64,000 nt of DNA, taken from positions 13,287,346 through 13,351,345 of the forward strand of contig CM055206.1 of the NCBI GenBank assembly GCA_029224185.1. The letters run 5' to 3'. Source of the DNA: Karalla daura. Taxonomy: Eukaryota; Chordata; Actinopteri; Chaetodontiformes; Leiognathidae. This document shows, one piece after another, positions 60,536 through 64,000 of the stretch. The translations under genes were made by a program, and so were the position numbers. Below the pieces are notes generated by a model. It was not told where the DNA came from, did no database searches, and was given only the letters and a program-made list of their open reading frames with translations. Within the stretch, counting starts at the first letter, position 1. Each line of letters begins with the position of its first letter.

Positions 60536-62133
60536 TCACTAATAACTGTGTATTTGCTGTTTTGCACTGGGCAGGTAGTTGAGAATGAGCTTCTCTGTGT
60601 TTTTTTTCACGCTGAAAACAACTGAGCTGAGAGACACAGAACAGTCAGAAGGGCTAAGGGGAACTGAATGACTCTGTCATATTATGACACAAATATGTGG
60701 ATTACAGTGGCTTTCAACATGTGAATCATTGTGCACCTACCCACATACTATTAGCTCTCTCCCCTCGCTCAGGAATAGAAAAGAGAAGCTGTTTTCTCCC
60801 AGGCATAGACGCCCCCAATGATTACAGATGACAAGATTGTATTCATTTCATTGTGCGCCAATAATTGCTGTAATGCTGATTTCTCTGTTTAACTACCCGG
60901 CTGGCTCCCATGGGAGAGCAGTAATTAAAAGAAAAGCTGCTAAGATGAATGGTGTCAGAGTCTTGCAGCTCGATACGGCCACGTCAGCATTATGAGCGAT
61001 CGAAAAAATACCTGTGAGTTCTGAGTGGATTTATCTGGGATCGATATCTTGTCTGAGGAGCCTCTGTTAATCGAATCAGGGCCCAGCTTCAGACTCAGCC
61101 CTCAATTCTGACTCAAAAGCGAAGAGAAAGAAAAATCATCACTGTTGACCTGCTCCTGCTCCAAAAATCAAAGCAGCAATATTTGTGCATCAGCAAAAAG
61201 TCTGAGGCAAACACACATATAAAACTTCAGTTAGAAAATGCCCCTAAAAAAGAGGCAGAATATGAATCAATCTGCATCAGTCAAAGCTGGCACGGAGAGT
61301 CTGTTCGGATGAGGAGGAGAGTGGGGGGAGAACGAAGGTCAAGGGCTGCCATCCTGCTCTTCTTGACTTTCCACTGTTCTGCCCTCTCCACTTCACTTTA
61401 TGAGACGAGGCGTCCATTTCACTCAAGAGCCCTGCACGGCGACATGAGAAACCCTGATTGAAAACAAGTAGACGCTCGCCTCGCATCGCCTCGCCTCACC
61501 GTGCTGCACATCTGACCAAGTGCGAGCACGGGGCTGAGCATCAAAGCGCCAAAGCTTTTCAGGTCCGACTTAAAATGTTTTGCATTTGAACATTTGCTCG
61601 GATTGCTCTTTGATCTGAAAACTCCAAAACCTCACTTGTCTGAGTTCTTTTATTAAACAGTCAAAGCCAAATTTCACTTCAAAGCGTGGCAAAGCACGTC
61701 GAAAACACGTTCTTAACGCCGAAAGTAAGGGATTGAGGATGGAGCACAATCTGAGGATGAAAAGGTGAGATTTCCCTCAGAGTCAAATCCTATGGAGATG
61801 CTGTCTGAGTAATAACGTCTATAATGTCTGCCACTCAGTGATACCTCAATTTTATAGTCCTAACCTCTCCCGTTCTAGCAAGGCATTTTTACCCTACTCA
61901 GAAATCCACAGGGGTTACTTTTCGGTCTGCACAGATTTAAGCATAAAACCTATTGTAACTACACTCTTTGAAAGAGCAACAACAGAGTGAAGTGAGGGCT
62001 CAATCAACCGGACGACACAAAGAGCCGCTTTCTGCTGGCGAATGAAGGAGCTCTCGACTTTCTAATGTTTCATGAGATACAGCAGAGCCCCCACCAAGCA
62101 CAGCCACTTCAGGTCACCTTCAGTGGAACGTGC

Positions 62134-62136
<3 letters not shown>

Positions 62137-62165
<29 letters not shown>
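62137..62165 (+). repeat. (CT)14 microsatellite
   Basis: Pure array in the plcb1 intron. Confidence 0.95.
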
Positions 62166-62699
62166 TACTCTTGATGGTTCTCACTCTCTTGGTGGGTCTC
62201 ACCGAGCGGACAGCCAGCACATCAGAACCAGATGGCTAAAGATGCACCACAGCTCTCAGCCTCCCTCTCCCTGCCCTGCACTGCGCATGACCTACTTAGG
62301 GGTGGGACAGTCTGCGCACACCATGTGTGTGCGTGTGTGTGTGTGTGTGTATGTGTGTGTGTGTGCAGGCTGCCTTTAGCCTGGGCCCTGCTGAGGCACA
62401 AACACCCTATGATTAAAGCTGTCATCTTCCTCCCATCTGATGACACCCTGGCACATGCAAACAAGATGGGAGCAGGGGGCAGAGGTGTGTGAGGGACACC
62501 GGGCAGTTGCTCAGAAAGTGTCTGTGTGTGTACTGTATGTGTGTGTGTGTGTGTGTGTCCACTACTTGTAATTGGCAACCAAAAAATTGCCACCCCACTG
62601 AACGTAGCTAAAAAATGGAAAAGTTTGTCTTCAAAAGAGTAACAGACTGAGTTGCAAAAAAAATGGAAAAATAAAAGGGTGATAAATTCGACCATATGG

Positions 62700-62925
62700 T
62701 GATAGAGCAGACTTGGTTTTGACTCTCAGGTCTGACTCAGGGCCTTTCTGTATGGAGTTTACATGCTCTCCCTACGGTATGGCTGGGTGGGTTTTCATCC
62801 AGGTTTCTTCATTGTCTAAAAAACAGTCCAAAACATGAATGTTTAGGTCTAATGAAGACTCTAAATTTCCTCTAAATGTGAGAGTGAATGCTGTGAATGG
62901 ATGGATGGATAATCGAATGGAGAGT
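62700..62925 (+). mobile_element. SINE-like repeat copy
   Basis: GACTCTCAGGTCTGACTCAG head, GTATGGAGTTTACATGCTCT, GGGTGGGTTTTCATCCAGG, CAGTCCAAAACATGAATG, GACTCTAAATTTCC, then (GGAT)n. In the plcb1 intron. Confidence 0.65.
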
Positions 62926-63849
62926 TATTCTCAAACTATGGCTCAATGATCACTTCTTTCACCTGACTTCTTTTTGACCATGGAAATAAGGTCGACTATA
63001 ATGTACAGTATGCTTGAAAACAATAATGTTTAAGAATAATGAGCATTAGTTTGGTTATCCTGTGCGTCCTTTCGTCGTACAATATGAGCTTACAGTAAAA
63101 GTTCATATGCATGTGTGCATGCGTGTATGTCCATGTGTGTGTGCACTAGTCACCCAGCCAGTTTTTAAATCAGTCTCTCATCTCTGAAGACCTGTCATCT
63201 GTCAACAAGCCACACACGCACGCACGCATGTACATGCATGCTCACACGCACACTCCAGCACGCACACACGTCTCCGCCTTTCTTAAAATACAGCACTCAG
63301 TGACCTTCTTCACCAGCTGTCCTCGTTTTGAGAAGCTATCAGGGGAAGCAGAGAAGGCCTCCGAAGAGCCAAATTAATTCTTTGCTTTGAGCCGTGACAT
63401 AACGCCTGCTGCAGCACCATGAAAAAAAAGCAAAAAAAAAAGAAAAGAAAAAAGCCTTGAAGCAGCGACGCACAGCCCGGCGTCTACAGTACACATTCAC
63501 ACAGCTATGCTAACAATGCCTCCTGTACAGTTATAGTAGGATGGTTGGAGGGAGATCAGGCCTCCTCTGAGCAACCAGTGTTGGTTGCTCCTACCCAAAC
63601 CCGACCGTCGTCTGTGGCATGGAATAAAAGCAGCCGAGCAGAGCCATAGGAAATGCCATGTGCATAGGTATGTGTGTGTCCTGACCTTGAGATATACTGC
63701 GTGTCCAAACAGAGGCCAATTAAGCTAAACCAGAGACCCGGAGTCCAGGAGATGAGACAGGGTGGTGACCTTGTCTGAGCTTCACTCTGTGGCCTGGGTG
63801 AGGAAAATGGAACTTTGCTGTGGAGTGCATACAAGTTGTTATGTTAGGA

Positions 63850-63854
<5 letters not shown>

Positions 63855-63927
<73 letters not shown>

Positions 63928-63934
63928 GTGTGTG
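63855..63934 (+). repeat. (GT)n microsatellite, about 40 units
   Basis: The longest GT array in the window, with one GC interruption near its end, in the plcb1 intron. Confidence 0.97.
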
Positions 63935-64000
63935 AAAGCAGCAAGGACGGAGAGCGCGAGTCCTTCATTTACATTCTTTCCACTGTATTGGTCATAAGTG

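Larger units (their letters stand above)
59605..64000 (-). other. plcb1: plcb1 intron (3'-most, partial)
   Basis: Non-coding sequence from the last-exon acceptor to the window edge, at least 4.4 kb. It holds two SINE-like fragments (60465-60535, 62700-62925), (CT)n at 62137-62165, (GT)n at 62329-62364 and 62525-62558, and (GT)n at 63855-63934. No exon encoding the expected upstream PLC-beta1 coiled coil was recognised. Short ORFs here, such as one at 59641-59836, look fortuitous. Confidence 0.75.

Overview
The window reads as vertebrate, most likely teleost fish, nuclear DNA. It is almost entirely non-coding. Short exons have clean GT-AG borders, long (CA)n, (GA)n and (GATA)n arrays occur every few kilobases, and about ten copies of a tRNA-headed interspersed repeat common in fish are present. 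No bacterial-style gene organisation is seen. The species assignment is inference. The exon assignments rest on protein sequence I recognise.

Two genes are present, both on the minus strand and both cut by the window edges. On the left is the 5' end of plcb4 (phospholipase C beta 4). Four coding exons at 12431-12514, 5569-5649, 4817-4876 and 2531-2674 encode residues 1-123, which is the N-terminal tail and most of the PH domain. All four join in phase 0. The rest of the gene lies beyond position 1. On the right is the last coding exon of plcb1 (phospholipase C beta 1) at 59377-59604, ending in a D-T-P-L tail. A 3' UTR of about 2 kb runs to a poly(A) signal at 57328-57333. Sequence from 59605 to 64000 is plcb1 intron. 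The order and orientation (plcb1 upstream, plcb4 downstream, head to tail) match the PLCB1-PLCB4 arrangement of human chromosome 20p12, so the block between them is an old conserved intergenic interval.

The interval 12.5-57 kb holds no recognisable protein gene. It contains candidate non-coding 5' exons and a candidate promoter for plcb4 (best at 36288-36354 and 52603-53000), dispersed SINE-like copies, and many microsatellites. At 53.4-55.0 kb a U2 snRNA-like pseudogene lies between two inverted 210-bp arms, with (GATA)n and (CTAT)n arrays beside them.

The most consequential observation concerns assembly. A 100-N gap at 24602-24701 separates two near-identical copies of about 9.7 kb (14857-24601 and 24702-34402). 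Each copy stops exactly at the gap, and the copies differ by scattered SNPs, microsatellite lengths and two short indels. This is what unmerged overlapping contig ends (two haplotypes) look like, so it is probably a false duplication. No new defence, mobile or biosynthetic system was found. The U2 and inverted-arm block is the most unusual biological structure.
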